DNA of 34,612 bases from Prorocentrum cordatum (Eukaryota > Sar > Dinophyceae > Prorocentrales > Prorocentraceae). The notes beneath the pieces were generated by a model. The model worked only from the letters and a program-made list of their open reading frames with translations, had not been told where the DNA came from and ran no database searches. Below are positions 17,552 through 26,501 of this stretch, piece by piece; the first letter of the stretch is position 1; every line of letters starts with the position of its first letter. The DNA lies in contig CAUYUJ010004536.1 in the NCBI GenBank assembly GCA_963575745.1, forward strand, positions 452,851-487,462, in the 5' to 3' direction. The translations under genes and the position numbers were made by a program.

Positions 17552-19512
17552 CCGGCTGATAGGGGCCACATCTGGGTGGTCCCATCCTAACCTGTAAAAA
17601 ACAATAAAAAATCAACATTTTTCTTATTTTTTCCTCTCGACATGGACGTCCTGTCGTCCACGGCGATAATCCATTGCAAAAAATACCACAAAGAGCACAC
17701 GCGCGCGTTCATGTCAGAATCCTACCGAACACCTTGTGTTTGCAAGCATTTCAACATAAAAACATCAAAAACCAAATGCTTTTTCACAAAAATTCTACAA
17801 ATTTCCTGCCCGGGCTCTCTTGCTGAAATCATAGGAAAACCATAGGAATCTTAAGAATTCTGTCAAATCCAGCGATTTCACGTCTTCGCGCGGTGCACTC
17901 GCGATGCTCTGTCATGCACCCCGGCCGCGAATCCTGTGCAAAAAATACCACGCGGGTGACATGCGCGCGCGTCGCCGCGAGCGCATGCTCAAATCCTTCT
18001 AGAGTCGTCGCCGTCATTGGCACCGTCGCATGGACGTCCTGTCGTCCACGTCGCAAAATGCATGGCAGGAATGGGACGCGGCGCACACCCCGCGCCCGCC
18101 CATCCAATCCGTCCCATTCTAATCTGCAGAAGACAATACACAGTTTTTTTTTTCTTGTCAACATGGTCGTGCTGTCCCCACGTCGCAAAATGCGTGGCAG
18201 GAATGGGACGCGGCGCACACCCCGCGCGAAGGGGTGACATGGTACTACTACTACCACTACCACTACCAACACCACTACCACTGGTACTACTACTCCTGCC
18301 TCTTGGGGCCTCCTGGGCCCCCTTGGGGTGTCCTGTCAGACCGTCGGGCTTCCTCCGGCCACCTCTGGCTTCCTGCGGTGTACCGGGCCATTCTCGACTC
18401 GTCTGGCAATGCGTGCGCGGCATTCAACACGCGCTCGCCAGTTCCCGTCGGCAACCGCCATCGCGGCCGCATCAGCTGTACCAAACCGGCTGGCCGGTGT
18501 GACTTCGGCCCCCAGTTGTGCCAGCTTTGCTTCTTATGTTGTGGGAGGGCGGGTGGGACTGGGCATGCCATGCTTGACTCGATCGAGCTGGCTAGCTTGA
18601 CTCCTACTCCTACTCCTACTCTACTCCTACTCCTACTCCTACTCTCTTCTCTACTCCTTACTCCTACACCTACTCCTTCTTCTTCTTAATTTCTATTCCT
18701 TATTCCTTATTAGATATACTCCTACTCCCCCCTCAGGCCGGCAGATAGCGGGCGCGTCCGGGTGGTCCCATCCTAACCTGTAAAAAACAATACAAAATCA
18801 ATATGTTTCTTATTTTTTCCTCTCGACATGGACGTCCTGTCGTCCACGGCGATAATCCATTGCAAAAAACACCACAAAGAGCACACGCGCGCTTTCATGT
18901 CAGAATCCTACCGAACACCGTGTGTTTGCAAGCATTTCAACATTAAAACATCAAAAACTCAATGCTTTTTCACAAAAATTGTACAAATTTCCCGCCCGGG
19001 CTCTCTTGCTGAAATCATAGGAAAACCATAGGAATCTTAAGTGTTCTGTCAAATCCAGCGATTTCACGTCATCGCGCGGTGCACTCGCGATGCTCTGTCA
19101 TGCACCCAGGCCGCGAATCCTGTGCAAAAAATATTACAAAGAGCACACTCGCGCGTTCATGTCAGAATCCTACCGAACACCGTGTGTTTGCCAGCATTTC
19201 AACATAAAAACATCAAAAACCCAATGCTTTTTTTCACAAAAATGCTGTGGGGTGTCCTGTCAGACCGTCGGGCTTCCTCCGGCCACCTCTGGCTTCCTGC
19301 GGTGTACCAGGCCATTCTCGACTCGTCTGGCAATGCGTGCGCGGCATTCATCACGCGCTCGCCAGTTCCCGTCGGCAACCGCCATCGCGGCCGGCATCAG
19401 CTGTACCAAACCGGCTGGCCGGTGTGACTTCGGCCCCCAGTTGTGCCAGCTTTGCTTCTTATGTTGTGGGAGGGCGGGTGGGACTGGGCATGCCATGCTT
19501 GACTCGCTCGAG
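17552..19512. repeat. Tandem segmental duplication, ~1.19 kb period
   Basis: Block X (17552-17960) recurs at 18737-19135. The landmark ATGGACGTCCTGTCGTCCAC sits at 17642 and 18828, 1186 bp apart. Part of X recurs a third time (19130-19245, from AAGAGCACACTCGCGCG). Block Y (18325-18583), with GGGGTGTCCTGTCAGACCGT, recurs at 19249-19512, 924 bp apart, so the second copy lacks about 262 bp. Within the first unit, GCAGGAATGGGACGCGGCGC is itself duplicated (about 18063 and 18197). A small frame starting at the 17642 landmark (67 codons) is conserved at 18828 with a few changes. It could be a tiny gene but is more likely carried along by the repeat. A CCTACT run lies at 18600-18685. Confidence 0.9.
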
Positions 19513-19612
19513 NNNNNNNNNNNNNNNNNNNNNNNNNNNNNNNNNNNNNNNNNNNNNNNNNNNNNNNNNNNNNNNNNNNNNNNNNNNNNNNNNNNNNNNN
19601 NNNNNNNNNNNN
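19513..19612. other. Assembly gap (100 N)
   Basis: Exactly 100 N, the usual placeholder for a gap of unknown size. It interrupts the second copy of block Y, directly after GACTCGCTCGAG, the position at which the first copy is followed by 'CTGGCTAGC' and a CCTACT run. Confidence 1.
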
Positions 19613-19984
19613 CCCAGGGGAAAGACCGAAAAAGAGGAAAAAAATAAAAATAGGGAAAAACCTGTGTTTTCACAGGGAAAAACAGGAAAAAAACATTGCC
19701 TCCGAGGGCGGGAGGAGGAAAAAAAGGAAAAAAACGTTCCGCCTTGCGGAAGAGGAGGAAAACGAGGGAAGGAGGAGGAAGCTGAAAGGAGAAGGGAGGA
19801 GGAGGAGGAGGGAGAGGAGGAGGAAGCAACATGGGGATCTTGGGGGGGGGTGCGACCATATATATATATATATATATATAATATATATATATATGGATGT
19901 GTTTCCTTTATCCTATAAAATTACATTGGGACCCCCCCCAAAAGAGATCCGGGGGGGGGCAACACGCCGACACCCCCCCTCCAG
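19613..19984. repeat. GGAAAAA-rich and GGA tracts, AT dinucleotide run
   Basis: GGGAAAAAC-type words (19618-19760) are followed by GGA (19770-19830) and a TA run (19858-19894). Several C and G homopolymers follow. No gene. Confidence 0.8.
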
Positions 19985-20645
19985 AGCCCCCATGACGGCT
20001 CAACAGACAGCCCAAGACGGCCCAACAAACGGCCCACACCCCTCCAGGACAGCCACGATGGTCCCAACAAAGCCCAATATGACCCCAAGGCGTCTCCAAA
20101 ACGGCCCAAGACGACCGACGACGGCCAAGGATGGCCCCCAAGACACTCCAAGAGGCCTCCATGAGGCTTCCACAACGGCCCCGGAGGCCTCCAAGAGGTT
20201 CTCCAGAAGGCCTGAAGAGGCCAAAAACATGGATTTCCGATAGGTTTTTGAAACATTTCGGCATTTGCTTATTTTCGGCTTTCGGCCGATCTAAGGCGCC
20301 CCAAGAGGCCCCCTGGCTCGCACCAAGATCGCCCACGAGGCCCTCCAGACGGCCCCAAGAGGGCCCCAAGATGGCCCCAGAGGCTTCCAAGACGCCCAAG
20401 ATGGTCTCTATGACTGGCCCTCAGGCGCCCCAAGAGGGCCCAAGTCGGTTCAGACAGGCCCCTAGGACGAATTCCGACGGCGTCGGACGGGACAAGAACG
20501 CCTGAGGACGGCCAAATAAGGCTCCCAAGAAGCCCCCAAAGGCCTTCAAGAGGCTCTGCGAGGCCCCCCAAGAGGCCTCCAAGAGGCCCCCAGGAAGCTC
20601 CCAGGAGGCTCCCCATAGTGCCCCAAGCGGCTCCCGACGGGCCTC
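19985..20645. repeat. Degenerate minisatellite, core CCAAGACGGCCC, second locus
   Basis: Same short core as 530-1075, here mixed with CCAAGAGGCCTCC and CCCAAGAGGCCCC units. It is interrupted at about 20235-20290 by a unique AT-richer segment. Long frames on both strands are Gly-Pro-Ser-Trp-Leu or Pro-Arg-Lys repeats and are not genes. Confidence 0.75.
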
Positions 20646-20790
20646 CTCCTCCTCCTCCTCCTCCTGCTCCTGCTCCTTTGTGGTTGCATCCTTCAAGCAA
20701 AACCCATTCGACGAGCCTCAACCTCATCCTCCATCTCCTCCTCCTCCTCCTCCTCCTCCTCCTCCTCCTCCTCCTCCTCCTCCTCCCGTT
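20640..20790. repeat. (CCT)n microsatellite, interrupted
   Basis: CCT runs at 20643-20675 and 20733-20785, separated by about 55 bp of unique sequence. Confidence 0.95.
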
Positions 20791-20904
20791 TTAAAGAGCA
20801 GGGCATAGAATCCAGAAGTTTTTTTTCCCCCAGCCTCCCCATCTTTTTTTCGAAAAACCCAGGGGGCAAGATTTAAGGCGAAGCGGCAGCGAGCCTACAA
20901 CATC

Positions 20905-20950
20905 TTGTGTATATATATGTATATCTATATATATATATATATATATACAC
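20905..20950. repeat. (TA)n dinucleotide run
   Basis: TATATATATGTATATCTATA-type sequence followed by a pure TA run. The stretch 20790-20905 is unique with T and C homopolymers. Confidence 0.95.
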
Positions 20951-21029
20951 ATCCCCCGCCGGTGAAGGTCCGCGGAGATCGACCCCCCAGGCGGTGGTTA
21001 TGGATAAATCCCCGCCTCAGAACAGTGTA

Positions 21030-21225
21030 GGGGGGGAAGGCTTCTTTGAAGGAGCCTGCTTCTTAGAAGGCGCTGGCCTGGCATCTGTCGATGAGGCCCG
21101 CGCCCTCCGAGAAGCGTTGAGGGGGGGGGGAAGGGTTCTTGGAAGGAGCCTGCTGCTTAGGAGGCACCGGCCTTACATCTGTCGACAAGGCCCGCGCCTT
21201 CTGAGAAGCAGGGGTGCTTGTGAGA
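21030..21225. repeat. Tandem duplication, ~91 bp unit, two copies
   Basis: Each unit starts with a G run and GAAGG, then GGAGCCTGCTTCTTAGAAGG or GGAGCCTGCTGCTTAGGAGG. It continues with an ACATCTGTCGAC- or GCATCTGTCGAT-type word, then AAGGCCCGCGCCTTCTGAGA or its counterpart. Units start near 21030 and 21121. Confidence 0.85.
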
Positions 21226-21540
21226 AGCCCTCCCTGCCCCCCCTCTCCCCCCCCCTGCACCACCTCATGCATGTGCGGGTTGCTGGTGCCCCCGCCCTTT
21301 GGAAGATGAGGATAAAGACCAATCAACCAATCGATCAACGAACGACTGGCGACGAGTCCTCCCTCCCACACAACCCAGTCCTCCCTCGCCCCCTCCCTGC
21401 CCCTGTCGCTCCCAGCCTCTGCATCCCCTCGGGCTCTTCCGAGTGCCCCTCCACCTCCACCCCCACCCTCTCCCCGGCCTACCGCCTGGACCATCATGTC
21501 CAACGTCACGACTGCTTCGCAGCATGGCCCCCACAGGCGA
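21226..21540. other. Unassigned C-rich DNA
   Basis: CCCTCC- and CCTCCACC-type words, no gene recognised. Confidence 0.5.
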
Positions 21541-21544
21541 CCCG

Positions 21545-21635
21545 AGTGGGGTCCAAATAGATGGTGCTGGGGGATTGCACGGCATCGTCGATGCATCGCC
21601 GATGCATCGGCGACGTCAGCGGTGCATTGGCGAAG
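21545..21635. repeat. Dispersed repeat G, copy 4
   Basis: GTGGGGTCCAAATAGATGGT then GGGGGATTGCACGGCATCGT follows the order of 5113-5150. Then come overlapping palindromes GCATCGTCGATGC and CGATGCATCGG. Confidence 0.55.
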
Positions 21636-22185
21636 GCTCCCCCGCCTCCAGCAATCTTCCCACTGAAGAGCCTTCGTGGGCTGCCGGTTCCCGTCCCCCG
21701 TCCCTCCGCCTCCTCTCATCCACCCGTCGCCCTCTCCAACGCCCCCGTCGCTCCCCCCTTCCCCACCCCCTCTCCTCGTCCACCCCTCTTGCCTCCTCTC
21801 GGGCCCGCCCAGCTCAAAAACATCCCGTGGACCTCTCAATGCTGCGGTCTGACCAGAATATCGTGGGGAATCCAGCCGTGGCGACGAGGAGCCTTCTGGA
21901 AGCCAAACAGGCATAAACCATCCGAAAGCCGCGATTCTTGACCCTCGCGACCCTTCTTCCCATTCCTGCGGCTCCCCGCCTGTGGCTCCGACGCGGGATC
22001 CGGAAGGAACGAACTACGGGTGGACTTGGCCTTGAGCCACACCCTTCGCGCGGCGGCGGAGGCCTCACGAGCGCTCGCGAGCCCAGTGCCACGGGGCAGG
22101 AGCTCGGAAGCAGGGCGAGGAGGAGGGGAGAAAGATGCTGCAGGACCCCCGCCGGATTGACCCGTTCAAGCCCTGCCCGTTTCTC
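21636..22185. other. Unassigned DNA, no gene recognised
   Basis: C-rich to about 21810, then balanced. Open frames overlap on both strands. None contains a known motif. Confidence 0.45.
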
Positions 22186-22188
22186 GGA

Positions 22189-22383
22189 GGCCTGGAAATT
22201 GGCACCAACACCAAGACAGGGGGTTGCCTCCACAGGGGGAAGGTGATCCTAGATTTTCGGTGTTGGTGGTAATAGTTCGGCCACCTTGGAAGCCAGAATA
22301 TTACCACCATCGCCGAGATCGGGATCTTCTTCCCTCGGTGGAGGCAAACCGCCGAAATTGGTGTTGGTGTCAATCTCTAGGCC
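22189..22383. repeat. 195-bp hairpin / foldback element
   Basis: The left arm (22189-22283) begins GGCCTGGAAATTGGCACCAA. The right arm read backward as its reverse complement begins GGCCTAGAGATTGACACCAA. The arms stay alignable for about 95 bp, sharing TTGCCTCCAC, GGGAAG, GATCC and TGGTGGTAATA in the same order, with only a few bases between them (around TTGG, 22276-22290). It is either a MITE that is nearly all terminal inverted repeat or a hairpin RNA locus. No coding frame is implied. Confidence 0.8.
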
Positions 22384-22394
22384 TGCGAGTTTCG

Positions 22395-22505
22395 TCTCGA
22401 TCCCAGTCTGCAGGGGCCGCCTTCGAGCCCAGGGACCGTCAACAGCCTGAGCATGGGGACGAGGGCGGCCGCCAGGGAAAGGGTCGAGGCCACTGGGGCC
22501 CCGAA
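22395..22505. repeat. Dispersed repeat E, copy 4
   Basis: Contains GGGACCGTCAACAGCCTGAG, then CAGGGAAAGGGTCGAGGCCA and TGGGGCCCCG, in the order of copies 1 and 2. Confidence 0.55.
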
Positions 22506-22720
22506 CAGAGGAGGAGGAGGAGGAGGGAGGGGGAGGAGGAGGGAGGAGGAGGAGGAGGAGGAGGAGGAGGAGGAGGAGGGAGGAGGAGGAGGAGGAGGAG
22601 CGGGGAGGAGGAGGGGGCGGAGAGGAGGAGGGGGAGGGGGAGGGGGAGAATGAGGAGGAGGAGGGGGAGGGGAAGGAGCAGGAGGTGTAGGAGGAGAAGG
22701 AGGAGGAGGAGGACTGCCGA
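22505..22720. repeat. (GGA)n polypurine tract
   Basis: About 215 bp of GGA units with GGGA and GGCG interruptions. Confidence 0.97.
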
Positions 22721-22739
22721 GTACGCAATAGGCTCTCAA

Positions 22740-23560
22740 GGCACTTAAACCATCTTTAAGGATGAAGCGACCTTCAGAAGCGCATTGTTCCGCAACCCAC
22801 AGCCTAAAGCAGCTTGCCCCTGCAGGAGGGATATTTTCAATGCCGTTTGGAGGTCTCATCCTTAAAATCGCCAGTATGGCAGAAGCCACTGCGCCCTGAC
22901 TTGATTTCAACCATACTTCGGCAGGACAGCCAGTTGGGCTGTACTGGTGCGCGATGGGGGCTCAAAGTTTCCCATGTTACTCTTTTCTGTCAGCCTTTTT
23001 GGGCCCCCAAAAGCTGCGGCATGCTGCGAGGGGGATGTCGCAGAATCGGGGTGGAACCCCCTCGCCTGAGCATTATGCGTGCGGTGCGGAAAGTACTCTC
23101 ATGGGAAACGTCCAGGGCCGTATGTGAGCGCTTCCCTCACAACTCACCCCACAGGAAGTTAAGGGTGAAGCCAATTGGACAGTGACCGTTCAGGTTGCCA
23201 CGGTCAATGCCGACCCTACGGTTGACAAGGGGGACCTGCTCGCACAGACGCGGGCAAGCCCACCAAGTGGGATAGCAGTTGCCGAAGGACGATGAATAAG
23301 TTAGCTCCTTGCCACAACTGAGTACAAATCAGCAATCCCGTCACGTGGGATAGCTGAGGCATGCGAACGGGGTGCGATTTATTTTCTCCGAAGGCCTCAG
23401 GAGGCCTTCGGAGGCGCAGCACTGTCTGGTAGTTGAGGACCGCCGACTGTTCGCCCAGAAGACGCACGCGTGTTCGCCGAGAAGCACCAACACATACTCG
23501 TACACACATCCGACTGCCCGCAAGCTGTGGGAGCCCCCGTCCGCCCTCAAAGTAGTACAC
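22740..23560. other. Mostly unique DNA, no confident gene
   Basis: Low-repeat sequence. One short frame starting just after a CCCCACAG (a possible splice acceptor, 23147-23154) reads about 45 ordinary-looking residues with alternating hydrophobic positions and a Val-Asp-Lys-Gly-Asp-Leu-Leu-Ala segment (23155-23295). This faintly recalls beta-strand-rich retroelement proteins, but it is too short to assign. A near-palindrome, CCGAAGGCCTCAGGAGGCCTTCGG, lies at 23388-23411. Confidence 0.4.
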
Positions 23561-23990
23561 AGCTTGCGGAGGAGGACGAAGAGGAGGAGGAGGAGGAATA
23601 GGAGGAAGAGATGAGAGCCTCAAGCAACGGCACCAACAGCAACTGTCGGGCGCCTGGGCGGATCTCTTGGGTTGGCGCGGCACCCTTCAGCCACATCCCT
23701 TTCCTGGCGCGCAGAGCGCGCCAGGCCACCAGGAGTGTGGTGAGGGGGATCCAGCATCCACCCAAGAAATCCGCGCAACAGAAGTTCGAACCCTTACACG
23801 TTCACCTCTCCTAACTGATTCACGCAACACTGCCTTACCGATTCGCGCGAGGCGTCCATTTCCCTCCGTGTCCCTCCCCAACAACTAATATTTCCGCAGA
23901 TCCCAAGTGGGTCGTTGTTTCCTCTGGACACCCCCGCGCAGGAAGGAACCCCTCACCCTCCATGGCCTCCTCTCTTTCTTTGGAGCACTT
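23560..23990. other. GGA run then unassigned DNA
   Basis: A GAGGA run lies at 23567-23610. The remainder is unique, with no domain recognised. Confidence 0.45.
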
Positions 23991-24008
23991 GTACCATTTT
24001 GGCTCAAG
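23991..24008 (+). other. Relict spliced-leader sequence
   Basis: GTACCATTTTGGCTCAAG matches the 3' part of the DinoSL. The last 15 bases are identical, and the three bases before them fit GTAG with one G missing. It is followed by TGC, not by a GT donor, so it is not an SL RNA gene. It fits a leader that entered the genome by reverse transcription of a trans-spliced mRNA. It also begins a hairpin, because CAAAATGG at 24019-24026 pairs with CCATTTTG. Confidence 0.7.
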
Positions 24009-24117
24009 TGCATCTGCTCAAAATGGAGGGGGCAACTTTGTTGATGCCCCCCTGGGACTCTCGCATCCGAGTGCCTATACAATCCCATCCTCTTGTCACA
24101 CAATCCTCGAGATTGTT

Positions 24118-24615
24118 ATGAGTGCTCGTGTCTTGGACCACACACGTGAAGATGCCAGTGGAAACACACAACGTGGGGACTCCAGCACGAAGCGAGCACG
24201 AACCATCTGACATAATACCACGCACAGGAAATCCACCTGTCAAAACTGACGAAAAGGACCTCGATCTTTATAAGACCAGCTGCAACAACGTATTGTTGAA
24301 GCTGGGGTGTCGAAGGGCTCCAACATGGCGAACAATCTTCTTCAAACACTTGCGACAAATACTTTCTGGAAAATTCCGAATGAGCGATTGGGCCCGATCT
24401 GGAAAAATATTAGTGCCATCAAGCAGAATGGTGTTTCACCACATGACCTCCAGACGGCCATCAACCCGCTGACACTCGAGATCGACGATTCGATCACGAA
24501 AATCAGCCGAGTGGAGTCGAATTGCACGTCCCGGCTGGCCTCGGGACGAACGTCCGAAGCATCCGTGGATACAGTTGCACAAGCAAAAATCCGCCGACCC
24601 AGTCGGCGTGCGTGA
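24118..24615 (+). pseudogene. Broken coding stretch downstream of relict leader
   Basis: Three protein-like pieces follow one another in different frames. The first is an ATG at 24118 with 30 codons to the TGA at 24208. The second is a frame around 24195-24290 containing Lys-Thr-Asp-Glu-Lys-Asp-Leu-Asp-Leu-Tyr. The third is an ATG at 24325 open for 96 codons to the TGA at 24615. The last contains Trp-Lys-Ile-Pro and Gly-Pro-Ile-Trp-Lys segments and a Ser/Thr-rich, possibly helical part. Sequence after 24615 turns into a GTC microsatellite. The simplest reading is the 5' part of a retrocopied mRNA, its leader at 23991-24008, damaged by indels and cut off by later rearrangement. The product is unknown. 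Unrelated chance frames are the alternative. Confidence 0.35.
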
Positions 24616-24970
24616 GACGCTGTCGTCGTCTTGGTCGTCGTCGTCGTCGTCGCCAGTCCCAAGATGATCTAGGAACGAACGAAAGGGAAGGTCGTAAACG
24701 AAACGTCGCACTTACGTCGAATCCCTTCCCTTTTCCCCTCCCTGGCCGTAAAGGGGGTTAGGGGGGTGTCGAGGCCCCCCCTTCGCCCGCAAGCCGTCTC
24801 GCTCATTCCCACCCGCTTCCCCAACAAAGAAATAACACCCGAGGGAGTTTCAGCATATTGCTTAGGAGCGCCACGCATGTCATGTGCGCCACGGGTTCCA
24901 AGTGCACCAGGCACCCTGGAGGTCCAAGCGAGCAAGGCACGCCAGGTGCGGCACGTGCTCCACGTGTAAA
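24616..24970. other. GTC run then unassigned DNA
   Basis: GTC microsatellite at 24617-24650. The remainder has no recognised gene. GCACG- and CCACGT-type words cluster at 24865-24968. Confidence 0.5.
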
Positions 24971-24974
24971 CAAT

Positions 24975-25500
24975 ATGCCAACACCCCCGCCGCCCGTGTC
25001 AAATACAGATGCAAAGGGGTCGCGGGGCGCCTGCGCATGCTCCAGATGTGGAGGCAGAGTGCATCATGTATAATTTTTTGTCAGGGATGATTGGCCTGCG
25101 CGTAGCGAGCAATATGACGGCATCCCCGCCGCCCGTGTCAAACATCATTGCAGAATGGTCGCGGGGCGCCCGCGCACGCTCCAGATGTGGAGGACAAGTG
25201 CATCATGAATGTTTTTGGCAAGGATGGTTGGCTTGCGCGCAGCTGGCAATATGACTGCACCCCCGGCGCCCCTGTCAAAAACAAATGCAAAGTGGTCGCG
25301 GGGCGCCTGGGGCGCCTGCGCATGCTCCAGATGTGGAGGCAAAGTGCATTCGATATAACTTGTTGACAAAGATGGTTGGCCTGCGCGCAGCGAGCAATAT
25401 GACGGCACCCCCGTCGTCCTTGTCAAAATCATTGCACAGTGGTCGCGGGGCGCCCGCGAAGGCTCCAGATCTGGAGGCCTGTATGGTTTTTTGAAAAAGA
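24975..25500. repeat. Tandem array, ~138 bp unit, four copies
   Basis: The landmark GTCGCGGGGCGCC is at 25019, 25158, 25295 and 25442 (periods 139, 137 and 147). Each unit also holds CTCCAGATGTGGAGGC (or a one-base variant), an AT-richer spacer, GGTTGGCCTGCGCG and GAGCAATATGACGGCA. Unit 3 has an extra GGGGCGCCTG. Frames echo each other from unit to unit, so there is no independent sign of coding. Confidence 0.92.
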
Positions 25501-25614
25501 TGGTGTGTGGGGGGGTGCCATGTCTCGGGTTGGCCCACAGTCGGGTGGGGTAAGCGGTGTATGTTAGTAAAAAAAGACATGATACCGGAGAAAAGCCTCA
25601 ATCATAAGCTTTTT

Positions 25615-26272
25615 TGGAGCTATAGGGCTATGGGGCTATAAAACCGTAGGGCTATAGGTCTACAGGGCTATAGTGCTATAGGGCGATTGGGCCATGGGGC
25701 TATGGGGCTATGGGGCTATCGGGTTATAGGGCTATAGGGCCATCGGGCGACACGGCTGTAAGGCTTGAAGGCTATAGGGTGATAGGGGTATGTGGCTATT
25801 GGGCTATAGGGCTGTAGCGCTATAGGGCTATAGTGCTATAGGGCTGTAGGACTATGGGGCTATAGGGCTATGCAACTCTAGTGCTACAGGTATGTAGGGC
25901 TATAGGGCTGTAGGGCTATAGTGCTGTAAGGCGATTGGGTCATGGGGCTATAGGGCTATAGAGCTATAGGGCTATAGGGCTGTAGGTCTGTAGGGCTACA
26001 GCACTATAAGGCTATAGGGCTATAGGGTTATAGGGCTATAGGGCTACAAGGCTATAAAGCTACAGGGCTGTAGGGCTGTAGGGCTGTTGGGCTATAGGGC
26101 TGTAGGGCTATAGGACTATAGGGCTATAAGACTAAATTAATATAGGGCTACAGGGCTATTGGGCTATAGGGCTGCAGGGCTAAAAGGCTGTAGGGCTGTA
26201 GGGCTATAGGGCTATAAGGCTATAGGGCTGTACGGCTATACGGCTGTAAAGCCAGAAGGCTAGAAGGCTATC
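25615..26272. repeat. Octanucleotide array (GGGCTATA)n
   Basis: About 650 bp of the 8-bp unit GGGCTATA with single-base variants (GGGCTGTA, GTGCTATA, GGGCTACA, GGGCGATT). Most spacing keeps the 8-bp register. No open frame of note. Confidence 0.95.
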
Positions 26273-26452
26273 GGGCCATCGGGCACCCGGGCACCCGGGC
26301 GGGGAGCGGCAAGGGGGGCCCCTGTCAGATCACCGCCCCCCCGGGGGGCCCGGCGGCCCTCCCTCCCCTCACAGGCGGTCCCCCCGTGTGGAGACCGGGG
26401 GCGGCGGGGTGGCCTCGCTGTCGGCGAGGGAGGTCGGGAAGATGCAAACAAA
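26273..26452. other. GC-rich unassigned DNA
   Basis: G and C runs, GGGCACCCGGGCACCCGGGC at 26280. No gene recognised. Confidence 0.5.
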
Positions 26453-26501
26453 CTGGATCAGCCAGTCCTATTTTTTTGGCTCAAGGTACAAGTTGGGCTG
26501 A
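26453..26501 (+). ncRNA. SL RNA-like fragment 1 (leader 3' half plus donor)
   Basis: CTGGATCAGCCAGTCCTA (26453-26470) is followed by a T run and TTTTGGCTCAAG (26474-26485), identical to the last 12 bases of the DinoSL, then GT at 26486. An exon end joined to GT is what an SL RNA gene has and what a spliced mRNA copy lacks. The U-rich ATTTTTTTGG could act as the Sm site, which in dinoflagellates lies inside the leader. The leader's CCGTAG start is absent, so this is at best a variant or a decayed gene. The downstream AAGTTGGGCTGA is repeated at fragment 2. Confidence 0.4.

Noticed and set aside
22026-22046. TGGCTCAAG on the minus strand as another leader relic
   Set aside because: Only nine bases match and the preceding GGGTG does not fit the ATTT core. 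A match of this length is expected by chance or nearly so.
23155-23295. Fragment of an LTR-retrotransposon protein
   Set aside because: Only about 45 residues with a weak resemblance by eye. Without a profile match it cannot be separated from chance.
25615-26272. Telomere array
   Set aside because: The period is 8 bp and the unit is GGGCTATA, not TTTAGGG. It is internal to the window.
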